Source: Anaerostipes rhamnosivorans (GTDB lineage: Bacteria; Bacillota; Clostridia; Lachnospirales; Lachnospiraceae). From it: DNA of 64,000 bases. The DNA is taken from positions 2,890,001 through 2,954,000 of the forward strand of contig NZ_CP040058.1 in the NCBI RefSeq assembly GCF_005280655.1, given 5' to 3'. Shown one piece after another: positions 44,461-55,200 of the stretch (positions are counted from its first letter, which is position 1; the number at the start of each line of letters is the position of its first letter). A program made the translations under genes and the position numbers. The notes under the pieces were generated by a model. The model was not told the origin of the DNA. It worked only from the letters and a program-made list of their open reading frames with translations, and did not search any database.

Positions 44461-45210
44461 TTATAATACCTGATTCAGGAAATTAATTGTTCTTTGTTCT
44501 TTTGGATTTGACAAAAGCTCATGGGGTTCCCCCTGTTCAACGATATATCCCGCATCCATAAAAATGATCCGGTCCGCAACCTCGCGTGCAAATCCCATCT
44601 CATGTGTTACTACAACCATGGTCATTCCATTCTTCGCCAGCTGCTTCATAACGTTTAAAACTTCTCCGACCATCTCCGGATCCAGCGCGCTGGTCGGCTC
44701 ATCGAACAACATGATATCCGGATGCATAGCCAAAGCTCTGGCGATCGCCACACGCTGTTTCTGTCCTCCGGAAAGCTGTGCCGGATAGACACTGGCTTTT
44801 TCCTCAAGTCCCACATCTCTCAGCAGGTCCATGCCTACTGTCTTGGCTTCCTCCAATGTCATTTTCTTTAACTGGACCGGTGCCATGGTGATATTTTCTA
44901 AGACCGTTTTATGAGGAAACAGATTAAAATGCTGGAATACCATACCAATATTCTCTCTCACTTTGTTAATATCTGTTCCTTTGTCCGTGATATCAAAGCC
45001 GTCCACGACAACTTCACCGCCTGTAATCGTCTCCAAGCGGTTGAGACATCTTAAAAATGTACTCTTTCCGGAACCGGAAGGCCCAATCAGGCAGACCACT
45101 TCTCCGTCTGCAACCTCCAGATCCATTCCCTTTAAAACCTCTAAGTCTCCGAAGCTCTTAACCAGACCTTTTACCTGAACCTTTACTTTTTTCGTATCTT
45201 TATTTTCCAT
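44461..45210 (-). CDS. Polar amino-acid ABC transporter ATPase (GlnQ-like)
   Basis: 249-residue ATP-binding subunit. It has Walker [11 protein letters not shown]-loop [11 protein letters not shown], signature [16 protein letters not shown], Walker [13 protein letters not shown] and switch His in VVVTHEMGF. The sequence is typical of the PAAT subfamily (GlnQ/HisP). The start overlaps the permease gene by 11 bases. It is the last gene of the binding protein-permease-ATPase operon. Confidence 0.95.
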   Translation of the reverse strand: MENKDTKKVKVQVKGLVKSFGDLEVLKGMDLEVADGEVVCLIGPSGSGKSTFLRCLNRLETITGGEVVVDGFDITDKGTDINKVRENIGMVFQHFNLFPHKTVLENITMAPVQLKKMTLEEAKTVGMDLLRDVGLEEKASVYPAQLSGGQKQRVAIARALAMHPDIMLFDEPTSALDPEMVGEVLNVMKQLAKNGMTMVVVTHEMGFAREVADRIIFMDAGYIVEQGEPHELLSNPKEQRTINFLNQVL

Positions 45211-45883
45211 AAGACAACTTCCTTTCCACTATATTTGCCACCTTAGAAAGGATGGTGCAGATCACCAGATAATAAATGGCAGCCATCACATAAATACTCA
45301 TGACGGATGTAGGCTCATTGGCCGTGATGATCTGGCTGTTCATCGTAAGTTCCCGGATACCGATGGCATACACCAGAGAGGTATCCTTAATAGAAATGAT
45401 GAACTGGTTAATGATAGAAGGAAGCATTGTCCTGATCGCCTGCGGAAGAATGACCTTTGACATGGCCTTTCCGTAGGGCAGTCCGAGGCTTCTTGCTGCC
45501 TCCATCTGACCCTTGTCCACAGACTCGATCCCTCCGCGGACGATCTCAGCCATATATGCGCCGGCATTTAAACTGAGGGCTACAACAGCAGCCACAAAAG
45601 GGCCGCCAAAATCATCCCAGTTTAAATCCATCGGCTGCAGAAAAGCTCCTGCCACTCCATAGTACATGATGAAAACCTGTACGACCAAAGGAGTCCCGCG
45701 GATAATATCCACATAAATTTTGCAGATGATGTTAAGTATTTTGTTTTTTGATACGCTGAACATACCAAAAATAATACCGATGATGCTGGCACAGATCAGG
45801 GAAGCAAGAGCAAGCTGCAGTGTCAGTCCCAGCGCCGTCGAGAACGACGGAAAATACTGTTGGAATAGTTCTATAAAGTTCAT
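45200..45883 (-). CDS. Polar amino-acid ABC transporter permease
   Basis: 227-residue inner-membrane permease of the HisM/GlnP family with about five helices. It contains the EAA loop ([22 protein letters not shown]) that contacts the ATPase. Its N-terminus ([26 protein letters not shown]) is typical. It sits between the binding protein (11-bp gap) and the ATPase. One permease gene only, so it presumably works as a homodimer. Confidence 0.94.
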   Translation of the reverse strand: MNFIELFQQYFPSFSTALGLTLQLALASLICASIIGIIFGMFSVSKNKILNIICKIYVDIIRGTPLVVQVFIMYYGVAGAFLQPMDLNWDDFGGPFVAAVVALSLNAGAYMAEIVRGGIESVDKGQMEAARSLGLPYGKAMSKVILPQAIRTMLPSIINQFIISIKDTSLVYAIGIRELTMNSQIITANEPTSVMSIYVMAAIYYLVICTILSKVANIVERKLSYGK

Positions 45884-45894
45884 AATCTGTCCGC

Positions 45895-46701
45895 CTACTT
45901 AGTCTTAGTATATTTATCAACGATTTCCTGATATTTTCCGTTGTCTTTGATCTTCTTTAAACCGCTGTTAAACTTCTCTACAAGCTCAGAATTTTTGCCC
46001 TTCTTTACAGCAAATCCATACTGGCTTCCGCTCTCAGATGTGAAAGCAACCTGTAATTTCAGATTCTTCTGTCCGATCTGGTAAGAAATTACCGGAAAAT
46101 CTTCAAAGCATGCCGCTGCGTTTCCAGTTAATACTGCCTGGTACATGGTTGGTGAATCCTTAAACTGTCTTACCTTGTAGCCATATTTATCAGCATTGGC
46201 ATTGGCATATGTGGCACCTACCGTACCTACTTTTGCTGCCACTGTCTTTCCTTTCAGGCTGGAAAGAGCTTCTTTTTCTGCTTTTTTCTTGTCTTTAATA
46301 TTATCAAATGTCTTTCCGCCTTTTTTTACAGCGAAAGCAACTTTGGAATCATAGTAAGCTTCAGAAAAATCGTATTTCTGCTTTCTTTCCTTGGTTATAG
46401 ACATACCGGCGATCATTCCGTCGCTCTGTCCGGACTCTACAGAAGCCATGGCAGCATCAAAACCAACCGCTGTCACTTTGTACTTAAATCCTTCTTCTTT
46501 AGCAATCGCATCTAATAAATCAAGGTCGATCCCTACACGGTTACCATCCTTATCCTCGAACTCAAATGGTGTAAATGTTGTGTCAGATGCAATCTTATAT
46601 GTCTTTTCCTTGGAGTCTTTCTTATTTCCGCCGCCGCATGCAACCAAGCTGATCCCCATGACAGCTGCGAGACCTACTGCTAAAACCTTTTTCAATCTCA
46701 T
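45895..46701 (-). CDS. Amino-acid ABC transporter substrate-binding lipoprotein
   Basis: 268-residue family 3 solute-binding protein. The signal peptide ends in a lipobox (SLVAC, Cys at about residue 22). The mature part has the typical YKIASDTTFTPFEFEDKDGN start and GIDLDLLDAIAKEEG. The specificity is likely a polar amino acid such as glutamine, but basic or sulphur amino acids are not excluded. AGGAGG precedes the ATG and a good promoter is upstream. Confidence 0.94.
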   Translation of the reverse strand: MRLKKVLAVGLAAVMGISLVACGGGNKKDSKEKTYKIASDTTFTPFEFEDKDGNRVGIDLDLLDAIAKEEGFKYKVTAVGFDAAMASVESGQSDGMIAGMSITKERKQKYDFSEAYYDSKVAFAVKKGGKTFDNIKDKKKAEKEALSSLKGKTVAAKVGTVGATYANANADKYGYKVRQFKDSPTMYQAVLTGNAAACFEDFPVISYQIGQKNLKLQVAFTSESGSQYGFAVKKGKNSELVEKFNSGLKKIKDNGKYQEIVDKYTKTK

Positions 46702-46766
46702 TCCTTTTTCCTCCTAAATGATAATATTCGTGCCTTTTCGTTTTGAAAAAGTACACACTAATGGAT

Positions 46767-46795
46767 ATTATATCTTATTTTGAAGAATTGGTCAA
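46767..46795 (-). promoter_or_regulatory. Promoter of the amino-acid ABC operon
   Basis: Minus strand TTGACC, a 17-base spacer and TATAAT. The -35 box lies inside the last codons of the SPFH-protein gene. Confidence 0.8.
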
Positions 46796-47746
46796 ACTCT
46801 CTTCAATTTCGTCCCTTAGAGAAGGTTTTTCGTCCGCGGCCACCTCCGTGATGGATTTCACCAGTCCTGCGATTCCCTGGATCTCAGATGGGACAATGAT
46901 CTTCGTAGCTTTTCCGTCTGCCGCCTTTGCAAATGCTTCCAAGCTCTTTAACTGGAGTACCGCATTATCTGGAGAAGCTTTCTTTAAAAATTCAATACCA
47001 TCTGCATTAGCTTTCTGAATCTGTTTGATTGCTTCCGCCTGTCCCTCAGACTCCCTGATGGTCGCTTCTTTGTTCGCCTCTGCACGGAGGATCGCTGATT
47101 CTTTGTCACCCTCTGCTTCCAGGATCACAGATTCCTTATGGCCTTCTGCGCGGAGGATGGCGGATTTCTTTTCACCTTCCGCACGAAGGATCGCTTCTCT
47201 CCTCTCCCTCTCTGCCTTCATCTGTTTTTCCATGGCATCCTGGATTGCTGACGGCGGAATAATGTTCTTTAATTCCACTCGGTTGACTTTGATCCCCCAT
47301 GGGTCTGTTGCTTCATCTAAAGTAGCACGCATCTTTGTATTAATGGTTTCCCTGGATGTCAATGTCTGGTCAAGTTCCAAGTCACCGATGATATTTCTCA
47401 ATGTTGTAGCTGTCAGATTTTCGATGGCCATGATCGGATTCTCAACTCCATATGAATAAAGTTTTGGATCTGTAATCTGAAAATAGACGACTGTATCAAT
47501 CTGCATGGTGACATTGTCTTTCGTGATAACCGGCTGAGGTGGAAAATCCACAACCTGTTCCTTCAAGTTTACTCTTCTTGCCACTCGGTCAATGAACGGA
47601 ACTTTGATATGAAGCCCTACAGACCACGTTTCTTTGAATGCTCCCAGACGTTCCACCACATAGGCATTTGCCTGCGGAACGATCCGGATGCTGGAAAGCA
47701 TCGCCATGATGATAATGAAAAATAAGATCAATAATAAAATAAACAT
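46775..47746 (-). CDS. SPFH/band 7 (stomatin-like) membrane protein
   Basis: 323-residue protein with one N-terminal membrane helix (residues about 2-20), an SPFH domain (about 25-180; IVPQANAYVVERLGAF) and a long helical region. Five consecutive 11-residue repeats of the type xAILRAEGxKx lie at about 180-235, forming an extended coiled coil. Family members oligomerise into membrane microdomain scaffolds. The NfeD-like gene upstream (10-bp gap) is the usual partner. Confidence 0.92.
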   Translation of the reverse strand: MFILLLILFFIIIMAMLSSIRIVPQANAYVVERLGAFKETWSVGLHIKVPFIDRVARRVNLKEQVVDFPPQPVITKDNVTMQIDTVVYFQITDPKLYSYGVENPIMAIENLTATTLRNIIGDLELDQTLTSRETINTKMRATLDEATDPWGIKVNRVELKNIIPPSAIQDAMEKQMKAERERREAILRAEGEKKSAILRAEGHKESVILEAEGDKESAILRAEANKEATIRESEGQAEAIKQIQKANADGIEFLKKASPDNAVLQLKSLEAFAKAADGKATKIIVPSEIQGIAGLVKSITEVAADEKPSLRDEIEESLTNSSK

Positions 47747-47756
47747 TCTGCACCTC

Positions 47757-48182
47757 CTACTTCTTGCTCACGATTAGTTTCACACCTTTAATTTCCTCTA
47801 CGATTACCTCTGTCTCTTCCGGGATTTCCTCATCATCGGCAGAACGCGCCGTCCAATCCATACCCTGGATGTAGACCATTCCCTGGCCTTTAATATTGAT
47901 GATTCTTTTTTTAACAATACCTGTCTTCCCAATCAGGCTCTCTGCATTGGTCTTTTCTGTCTTGCTGTTGAGATATTTTTGGGCCCACGGCCTCGCAAAT
48001 ACAAAAACGATACAAGAAACAGCCGCAGCCAATATCAGCTGCCCGAAGAATGGAAGCCCCAGCCCAGCGCCAATGGCTGCTGCCAAAGAACCCACCGCAA
48101 ACCAAATGCTCGTAAGTCCCAGCGTCAATATTTCCAACAAGAGGAAAACAGCGACCGCTATCAACCAGTATACCGTATACAT
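47757..48182 (-). CDS. NfeD-like membrane protein
   Basis: 141-residue partner of SPFH proteins. Two or three N-terminal helices (about 1-70; YWLIAVAVFLLLEILTLG) are followed by a C-terminal OB-fold soluble domain (LIGKTGIVKKRIINIKGQGMVYIQGMDW). This is the short NfeD1b form without a protease domain. It ends 2 bp before the end-to-start junction with the rRNA methyltransferase gene and precedes the SPFH gene. Confidence 0.9.
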   Translation of the reverse strand: MYTVYWLIAVAVFLLLEILTLGLTSIWFAVGSLAAAIGAGLGLPFFGQLILAAAVSCIVFVFARPWAQKYLNSKTEKTNAESLIGKTGIVKKRIINIKGQGMVYIQGMDWTARSADDEEIPEETEVIVEEIKGVKLIVSKK

Positions 48183-48184
48183 AA

Positions 48185-48958
48185 TCAGCTACCTCCTTTT
48201 CTCTGCCTTCTGGCCTCATACATAAGTAGTCCTCCGGCCATAGCTGCATTTAATGATTCGACCCGGCCTTCCATCGGGATCCTGATCCGCTTATCTGCCA
48301 AAGCCGCGATTCTGTCTGTCAGCCCATTCCCCTCATTCCCTATGAGGAACGCACTGATTTTATCATAGGATTCTTCCGTGTAATCTGTACCATCCAGATG
48401 CGCCGCGTAAACATGAATGAAACGCTGCTTTAACAGTTCCACCATCTCTGCCAGATCCTCCACATAACAAAACGGCACCCGGAAGATGGAACCCATAGTA
48501 GAGCGTATGACTTTTGGGTTGTAGATATCCACCGTATCTTTGCTCATGATGACACAGCAGACTCCTGCTCCTTCTCCGGTCCTGATCAATGTCCCCAGAT
48601 TCCCCGGATCCTGTAGGTTCTCCAGCAAAAGAATGCTGTTGCCGTCCCTTTTTATTATTTCAGAAATCGGGGTCTGCTCCATTCTCACCAGGGAAAGAAT
48701 CCCCTGGGGTGTCTCTGTATCAGAGATCTCACGGAACACTTGGGAAGAGACCTCCTCGAAAGAAACATCCCGGAGTATCTCTCCATGCTCCTGTAAAAAA
48801 TCACTGGAAACAAATACTTTTTCTCTCCGGTCCTCCGGTATCTCCCGAAACATGCGGAGTCCCTCAATAACAAACAGTCCGGTCTTTTTTCTCTCTCTGG
48901 AACTTTTCAGTAATTTTACCACCTGTTTGATCTGTTTATTCTGTGATGTTGTAATCAT
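48185..48958 (-). CDS. TrmH/SpoU-family RNA 2'-O-methyltransferase
   Basis: 257-residue SPOUT methyltransferase. An N-terminal substrate-binding domain (SRERKKTGLFVIEGLRMF) precedes the knotted catalytic domain with LENLQDPGNLGTLIRT (motif 1), FLIGNEGNGL (motif 2) and IPMEGRVESLNAAMAG (motif 3). It most resembles RlmB-like 23S rRNA methyltransferases. The exact nucleotide target is not evident. Confidence 0.92.
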   Translation of the reverse strand: MITTSQNKQIKQVVKLLKSSRERKKTGLFVIEGLRMFREIPEDRREKVFVSSDFLQEHGEILRDVSFEEVSSQVFREISDTETPQGILSLVRMEQTPISEIIKRDGNSILLLENLQDPGNLGTLIRTGEGAGVCCVIMSKDTVDIYNPKVIRSTMGSIFRVPFCYVEDLAEMVELLKQRFIHVYAAHLDGTDYTEESYDKISAFLIGNEGNGLTDRIAALADKRIRIPMEGRVESLNAAMAGGLLMYEARRQRKGGS

Positions 48959-49019
48959 AAGTTTTTCTCCACTATCTAAAGCCGGTACAGGAAAACCCCA
49001 GTCCGGACATCACTTCCAT

Positions 49020-49664
49020 TTATCTAAGCTTGATCAAATCTTCTTTATTTCCAATCACAATCAGGCTGTCGCGCTCATTTAATATCTGGTCTGGATCCGG
49101 CGCCCCGTTAAAATCTTCTCCACTGTGGATGGCCACAACATTGATGTTATATTTCCCACGGATATCCAGCTGGCGCAGATTTTTCCCAACCCAGCCTTTT
49201 TTCAGATGTATCTCCACGATACTGGTCTTGGATGACAGGTCAAACAGGTCCATCACTTTTCCACTCACAAGATTGTAGGCAGTCCTGGCACCCATTTCCT
49301 CCTCAGGATATACCACCTCATCGGCGCCGATCCTTTTTAGAATCTCTCCTTTCAGCCTTCCATCTGCCTTAGCAAGGATATACGGAACTCCGATCTCCTT
49401 TGCGATCATCAGTGCCATAACACTGGCTTCCAGACTTTCCGCAGTGGCAATGACCACCCCGTCCATCTCCTCCAAACCGATGCTGTTCATCACTTCCATA
49501 TCGGTGACATCCGCGCAGACTGCGCAGGTGACATAATCCACAATATCCCTGACCAATTCTTCCTTCTGGTCCACTGCCAGCACTTCTGCCCCATCTTTCA
49601 TCAGATTTAAGGCAACACTTTTGCCAAATTTGCCAAGCCCAAGCACTGCATATGATTTTCCCAT
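49020..49664 (-). CDS. Potassium uptake regulatory subunit (TrkA/KtrA, RCK)
   Basis: 214-residue cytoplasmic gating ring subunit with an N-terminal Rossmann NAD/ATP-binding domain (YAVLGLGKFGKS) and a C-terminal TrkA_C domain. KtrA-type proteins bind nucleotides and, in many Firmicutes, c-di-AMP through the C-domain. The ATG at 49,664 has TAAAGGAGTAAGG ahead of it, so the upstream in-frame extension is not used. It is 78 bp downstream of the channel subunit gene. Confidence 0.93.
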   Translation of the reverse strand: MGKSYAVLGLGKFGKSVALNLMKDGAEVLAVDQKEELVRDIVDYVTCAVCADVTDMEVMNSIGLEEMDGVVIATAESLEASVMALMIAKEIGVPYILAKADGRLKGEILKRIGADEVVYPEEEMGARTAYNLVSGKVMDLFDLSSKTSIVEIHLKKGWVGKNLRQLDIRGKYNINVVAIHSGEDFNGAPDPDQILNERDSLIVIGNKEDLIKLR

Positions 49665-49742
49665 TTTCCTTACTCCTTTATAATAACATTGTATAATACA
49701 CATTCCACAAAAGGCAGTCTGCACAGCAGATTCTATCTTCTT

Positions 49743-51101
49743 TTATCCTAAAATAATATCTTCTTCCGGATATGCTGCCAATACTTTCTTTTTACCCCGT
49801 ACTGCAAATCCCACTGCCAAAGAGACAGGACCGACCCTTCCCAGATACATGGTGACGATGATCGCCAGCCTTCCGATCACACTCAAGTCCGGTGTCAATC
49901 CCTTGCTAAGACCCACGGTTCCAAGTGCGGAGACACATTCATAACATGTATCCATAAAGGATGCGGTGTCAGATACCAGTACGATCAAAATAGAAGACAA
50001 CAGTACAATCAGATTGACACAGATGATCGTCAGTGCTTTTGGTATAACATGCATTGGTATGGTTCTCTTAAATATATGGATCGCTCCCTCCTGCTTGACC
50101 GTAACGAGCACACAGTAAACCAAAACAACAAATGTGACCGTCTTAACTCCGCCTGCTGTTCCCACAGGAGAGCCTCCGATGAACATAAGAATCATAGAGA
50201 TCAGAGAGGATCCCTCGGTCAGCGCCGCCTGGGGAACAGTCTCAAATCCCGCCGTTCTTACTGTGACAGACTGAAACATCGATGCCATAAGCTTATTGCC
50301 AAGAGAAAGGTTTCCTATTGTTTTAGTATTTGCATATTCAAAGATAAAAATAAATACGGTACCGATAAAAATTAAAATCACTGTGGTGGACAATACGATC
50401 TTAGAGTGAAGTCTCAGCTTTCCAAAAGCTCTGCGAAGCGGGAATTCCCTATGGATCAGTGCCCTGAATACCCGAAGCAGATCCCTCCAAACGATGAAAC
50501 CAAGCCCTCCTAAGATAATCAGTCCCATGACAGTAAAATTTACCACAGGGTTCGTAATATAGCTCCTAAGACTGTCCATTTGCACGATATCGATCCCTGC
50601 ATTGCAGAAAGCGGATATAGAATTAAATACAGATGCCCAAATGCCATATTTTACACCGAATTCCGGAATAAACTGTGTTGCAAATAATGCCGCCCCGATC
50701 CCTTCTATAATAAAAGTCCCTTTTAAAATCTTGCGGACCAGTTCTATGAGACCGGACATTGTATTCAAGCTGTAGGATTCCTGGATCAGTATCCGGTTTT
50801 TCATTGTCAGCTTTTTCTTCAGAAACAGAAACATTCCTGTGGTAAATGTAATAACACCCAGACCTCCCAGCTGTATCAGCACCAGGATCACTAACTGTCC
50901 GAATGTACTCCAGTAAGTCATCGTTGTCTCCACCACCAGCCCGGTGACACATACAGATGTTGTGGATGTAAACAATGCGTCAATATAAGGCGTGGCGTGG
51001 CCGCTCTTTGACGCGATCGGCAATGTCAGCAGCACAGACCCAATCAGTATGACAAATAAGAATCCAAATAATATAATATGGACCGGCTTAATCTTCTTCA
51101 T
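49743..51101 (-). CDS. Potassium uptake membrane subunit (TrkH/KtrB family)
   Basis: 452-residue translocating subunit with four M1-P-M2 repeats. Pore-loop glycines are seen in TSTTSVCVTGL, SAFCNAGID, QSVTVRTAGF and SALGTVGLSKG. It would bring in K+ (with Na+ in Ktr types) under control of the RCK subunit encoded downstream. Co-regulation with c-di-AMP is likely by family knowledge only. Confidence 0.93.
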   Translation of the reverse strand: MKKIKPVHIILFGFLFVILIGSVLLTLPIASKSGHATPYIDALFTSTTSVCVTGLVVETTMTYWSTFGQLVILVLIQLGGLGVITFTTGMFLFLKKKLTMKNRILIQESYSLNTMSGLIELVRKILKGTFIIEGIGAALFATQFIPEFGVKYGIWASVFNSISAFCNAGIDIVQMDSLRSYITNPVVNFTVMGLIILGGLGFIVWRDLLRVFRALIHREFPLRRAFGKLRLHSKIVLSTTVILIFIGTVFIFIFEYANTKTIGNLSLGNKLMASMFQSVTVRTAGFETVPQAALTEGSSLISMILMFIGGSPVGTAGGVKTVTFVVLVYCVLVTVKQEGAIHIFKRTIPMHVIPKALTIICVNLIVLLSSILIVLVSDTASFMDTCYECVSALGTVGLSKGLTPDLSVIGRLAIIVTMYLGRVGPVSLAVGFAVRGKKKVLAAYPEEDIILG

Positions 51102-51126
51102 TCCCTTTTATTTCTCCTTATATACA

Positions 51127-51157
51127 GAAAAAGCCATCTTTAAAAGATCGCTTTTTC
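51127..51157 (-). terminator. Terminator after pfkA
   Basis: Two-part hairpin: 8-bp GAAAAAGC stem and a 6-bp inner stem around a 2-base loop. The T-run is part of the 3' arm. It lies between pfkA and trkH. Confidence 0.6.
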
Positions 51158-51169
51158 CATAAAATCTTT

Positions 51170-52159
51170 TTATTTTCCAAGTAAATGGGCAATCTGTAAT
51201 TGATAGTCATCCACATGCTTTTCCATTGCCAGCCCCTCGTCCATATCAATGTCCATGAACTTTCCGTTCTGATATCCAACGATACGGTTGCTCTTTCCTG
51301 CACATAAAAGATCCACTGCATAGGCTCCCATCATAGAAGCATACACCCTGTCTTTTGCTGTAGGGCTTCCGCCACGCTGCATGTGGCCTAAAATCGTAGC
51401 TCTTGTCTCAATTCCTGTAGCTGCCTCGATCCTCTTGGCCATGCCATAAGAATGTCCAACCCCTTCCGCATTGATGATCATGTGATGAGTCTTTCCTAAC
51501 GCTCTGTTCCTGAGCAGATGTTCGATGATCTGCTGCTCTAACTTCGGCATGTTGCCGTCAAAGCTTTCCGGAATCAGAATATCTTCCGCTCCAGTAGCCA
51601 TTCCGCACCACAGTGCGATATAACCAGCGCCACGTCCCATTACCTCAACGATACTGCAGCGCTCGTGGGATGTGGATGTATCTCTGATCTTATCAATGGC
51701 TTCCATCGCCGTGTTCACTGCTGTATCAAATCCGATAGTATACTCGGTACATGCGATGTCAAGGTCGATGGTCCCTGGAATTCCGATGGTGTTGATCCCA
51801 AGCTCCGCAAGTCTCTGCGCTCCCTGGAAAGAACCGTCTCCACCGATGACAACAAGTCCGTCGATTCCCTGTTCGCGGCACACCTCTGCGCCTCTTTTCT
51901 GTCCTTCCGGTGTCTTGAACTCATCACAGCGGGCAGTAAATAAGATGGTGCCTCCCCGTGAAATACTATCTGCAGTATGTCTTGAAGTCAGATCGATGAT
52001 ATCTTCATTCAATAAACCATTATATCCTTTTCTGATACCCTTTACATTTAAACCGCGCTCTAAACCTACTCTAACGACTGCTCTTGTGGCAGCGTTCATT
52101 GCGGGTGCATCCCCTCCGCTGGTCAGTACTCCAATTGTTCTTACTTTCGGTGTTCCCAT
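51170..52159 (-). CDS. pfkA: ATP-dependent 6-phosphofructokinase
   Basis: Commits fructose-6-phosphate to glycolysis. It has IGVLTSGGDAPAMNAATR at the N-terminus with the ATP-binding GGD, VIGGDGSFQGA, the catalytic GTIDLDIACTEYT region (D-x-D) and MGRGAGYIAL. The residue after GGDG is Ser, where ATP-dependent bacterial enzymes usually have this small-residue type. At 329 residues it has normal length. GGAGG is 8 bases ahead of the ATG at 52,159. It follows dnaE, a classical Clostridial order. Confidence 0.96.
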   Translation of the reverse strand: MGTPKVRTIGVLTSGGDAPAMNAATRAVVRVGLERGLNVKGIRKGYNGLLNEDIIDLTSRHTADSISRGGTILFTARCDEFKTPEGQKRGAEVCREQGIDGLVVIGGDGSFQGAQRLAELGINTIGIPGTIDLDIACTEYTIGFDTAVNTAMEAIDKIRDTSTSHERCSIVEVMGRGAGYIALWCGMATGAEDILIPESFDGNMPKLEQQIIEHLLRNRALGKTHHMIINAEGVGHSYGMAKRIEAATGIETRATILGHMQRGGSPTAKDRVYASMMGAYAVDLLCAGKSNRIVGYQNGKFMDIDMDEGLAMEKHVDDYQLQIAHLLGK

Positions 52160-52240
52160 GTTAAAATCCTCCAAATAATAGCATAAAATTATATTTTGTT
52201 AGACTCATTTTAATGCATTTGTTAAAGATTTTCAATATAA

Positions 52241-55200
52241 TTATTTTAACCCTGTTTTCTTGATCCTGATATTTCCTTTTCCATAACGTTCTCCAAGTGC
52301 ATAAATGAGTTCATCCTCACTGTTCACCGCATAAGCCCGGTCCAGTCTGTTCACGGCTCTTTCCTTACGGCAGTAGACGATCACAGGATTGCTGCCCCTG
52401 TAAGGCTTCAGCATCTCATAAAACCGTTCCTGTTCCGCAAAAAAACGGTCCTTGTCATCAAACTGCACCCAAATCTCCTGGGCCAGGTCGTCAAACGTAC
52501 TGATCTGGCTGCAGATCATCTTACTCTCTTCCTCTGAGATAGAGGTGTTTCCTTTTACAAAGATCTTGGCATCCTCTTTGAGAAGATGCTGGTAGTTGTT
52601 AAATTCTCTCGGAAATACAATGACTTCCACTGTCCCCATAAGATCTTCCACCGTCAAAAACGCCATATTCTGGTTGTTTCTGGTGAGTTTTATATTCATG
52701 TCACTGATGATGCCTCCGATGATACAGGTCTGCTTATCCTTTAACACTGGCTGCCCCGTGTCTTCTTCCGCAACAAAATCGGATGTACTGGCTGTCGTGA
52801 GCCTCTCCAGGATCTCAACATCGTCTTCCAGCGGATGTCCGCTTACATAGATACCCAGCACCTCTTTTTCGATTGCCAGTCTCTGTTCTTTGTCATACTC
52901 CCCAACGTCTGGGTACTTTATCTCAAAGCTCTCCTGCTGGTCCTCCGACATAAAATCTAAAAGGCTCATTTGTCCGGAGATCTCCTGTTTGCGTTCCTTC
53001 TGGACGCTCTCCAGAATATTTGCGTAGACGAACATCTGCTGTTTTCTTGTCCGCCCAAGTCCGTCCAGTGCTCCTGACTTGATCAGACTCTCCACGGTCC
53101 GTTTGTTCATTTCCTTGCTGGACAGCCGTTCCACCAGATCTTTCAGGCTCCTGAAAGGCCCATGTTCGGTTCTCTCTTTTAGAATCTCTTCTATGACCGG
53201 CTTTCCAAGACTCTTGATGGCACTGAGCCCGTAGCGGATACATCCGTCATCCACGGAAAACGCTCCTTCACCCTTATTGATATCCGGCGGCAGTATCCTG
53301 ATTCCCATCTTTCGGCAGGCATAGATATATTCTGATACCTTATTAGTGTTTCCCAAAACGGAGGTCAGCAATGCAGCCATAAATTCTTTTTGATAGTAGC
53401 ATTTCAGATAAGCAGTTTGGTAAGAAACCACCGCATAGGCTGCCGCATGGGATTTATTAAAGGCATACTTTGCAAAGTCCAGCATCTCATCCCAGATATG
53501 ATTTGCCAGTTTCTCGTCGATACCATTTTTGATACAGCCAGGAATCTCTTCCTCTTCATTGCCGTATACAAAGTTCTTCCGCTCCTTCACCATGACGTCG
53601 CCCTTTTTTTTGGACATGGCTCTGCGGACAAGGTCACTGCGGCCGAGGGTATATCCGGCCAGCTCCATTACGATCTGCATTACCTGTTCCTGATATACGA
53701 TACATCCATATGTGGGCTTTAAAATCTTCTCCAGCTGCGGACAGTCATAGCGGATGCTCTCTTTATCCACTTTTCCCTTTACGTACCTCGGGATAAAGTC
53801 CATCGGTCCCGGCCGGTAAAGAGAGATCCCCGCGATGATCTCCTCCAGGCTTTCCGGCTTCAGTTCCTTCATGAAGGATTTCATGCCGCCGCTTTCCAGC
53901 TGGAACACACCCTCTGTTTTACCCTGGCCGATCATCTCATAGACTTTTGCGTCTTCCGTATCGATATCATTAATGTTAAACGGCCTGCCCTCTTTCTTCC
54001 CAATCAGGTGCACCGCATCCTGGATCACTGTCAATGTCCGGAGTCCCAGGAAATCCATCTTGAGCAGTCCCAATTCTTCGATGGTCGTCATAGTAAACTG
54101 TGTTGTTATAGCATCGTCTGTACCTTTTGCCAAAGGCACAAACTCATCGATGGAATCCTTACCAATCACGACACCTGCGGCATGCATAGATGCGTGCCTC
54201 GGCAGTCCTTCCAGACGCTTCGACATGTCGATAAGATATTTTGTTTCTTCATCTTCCGCATATGCCTTTTTCAGATCAGGGCTTTTTTTCAACGCCCCCT
54301 CAATGGTGATATTCAGCTCATTGGGCACCATTTTTGCAATGCTGTCCACCTTGGCGTAAGGAATATCCAGAACTCTTCCCACGTCCCGGATGACCGCTCT
54401 GGCCGCCATAGTTCCGAACGTTATGATCTGAACCACCTTGTCTTTTCCATACTTCTCCACCACATAGTCAATGACTTCCTGCCTGCGCTCATAACAGAAA
54501 TCAATATCAATATCCGGCATGGATACACGCTCCGGATTCAGGAAGCGCTCAAACAGAAGCTGGTATTTGGTAGGTTCGATATCTGTGATCTCCAGACAGT
54601 AGGATACAATACTTCCCGCCGCAGATCCCCGCCCGGGCCCCACAGCGATACCATGGTCTTTAGCATAGCGGATAAAATCCCATACGATCAGGAAATAGTC
54701 CACATATCCCATATTTTCAATCGTGTCCAGCTCAAATTCCAGGCGGTCTCTGAGTTCCTCCGACACATCTTCGTAACGGCGGCTGATCCCCTCATCACAA
54801 AGCTTTCTTAAATAAGAAGTAGAAGTATAACCCTCCGGCACATCAAACTTCGGCACCTTCTGTTCCCCGAAAATGATCTCCACATTGCACCGCTTTGCAA
54901 TCTTTCCCGTATTGTCTATGGCTTCTCTGGCATATGGAAAAAGGCGCTCCATCTCCTCAGGTGATTTTAAGTAATACTGTCCGCCCTCATACCGCATCCT
55001 GTCCTCATCCGCCACTTTTTTTCCGGTCTGGATACACAGCAGGATATCATGGGGCTCCACATCCTCCGCAAAGGTATAGTGGAGATCATTGGTGGCCACC
55101 AGCTCAATGCCTGTCTCCTTGGACATCTTAAGCAGGGCAGAGTTGACTGTTGTCTGCTCACTGATCCCATGATCCTGGAGTTCCAGAAAGAAATTGCCCT

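Noticed and set aside
47025-47230. Short tandem repeats suggesting a CRISPR or VNTR
   Set aside because: They lie in frame within the SPFH gene and encode a coiled coil with 33-bp periodicity and no spacers.
48540-49082. 180-codon open frame on the plus strand
   Set aside because: Antisense to the TrmH-type methyltransferase gene and the 3' end of trkA; no supporting signals.
52175-52240. Possible regulatory element between dnaE and pfkA
   Set aside because: Only 81 bases of AT-rich sequence with the pfkA RBS; no hairpin or promoter of note.
54008-54811. 267-codon open frame on the plus strand
   Set aside because: Lies entirely antisense inside dnaE, has no RBS, and its composition (many His, Arg, Cys) is that of a shadow frame.
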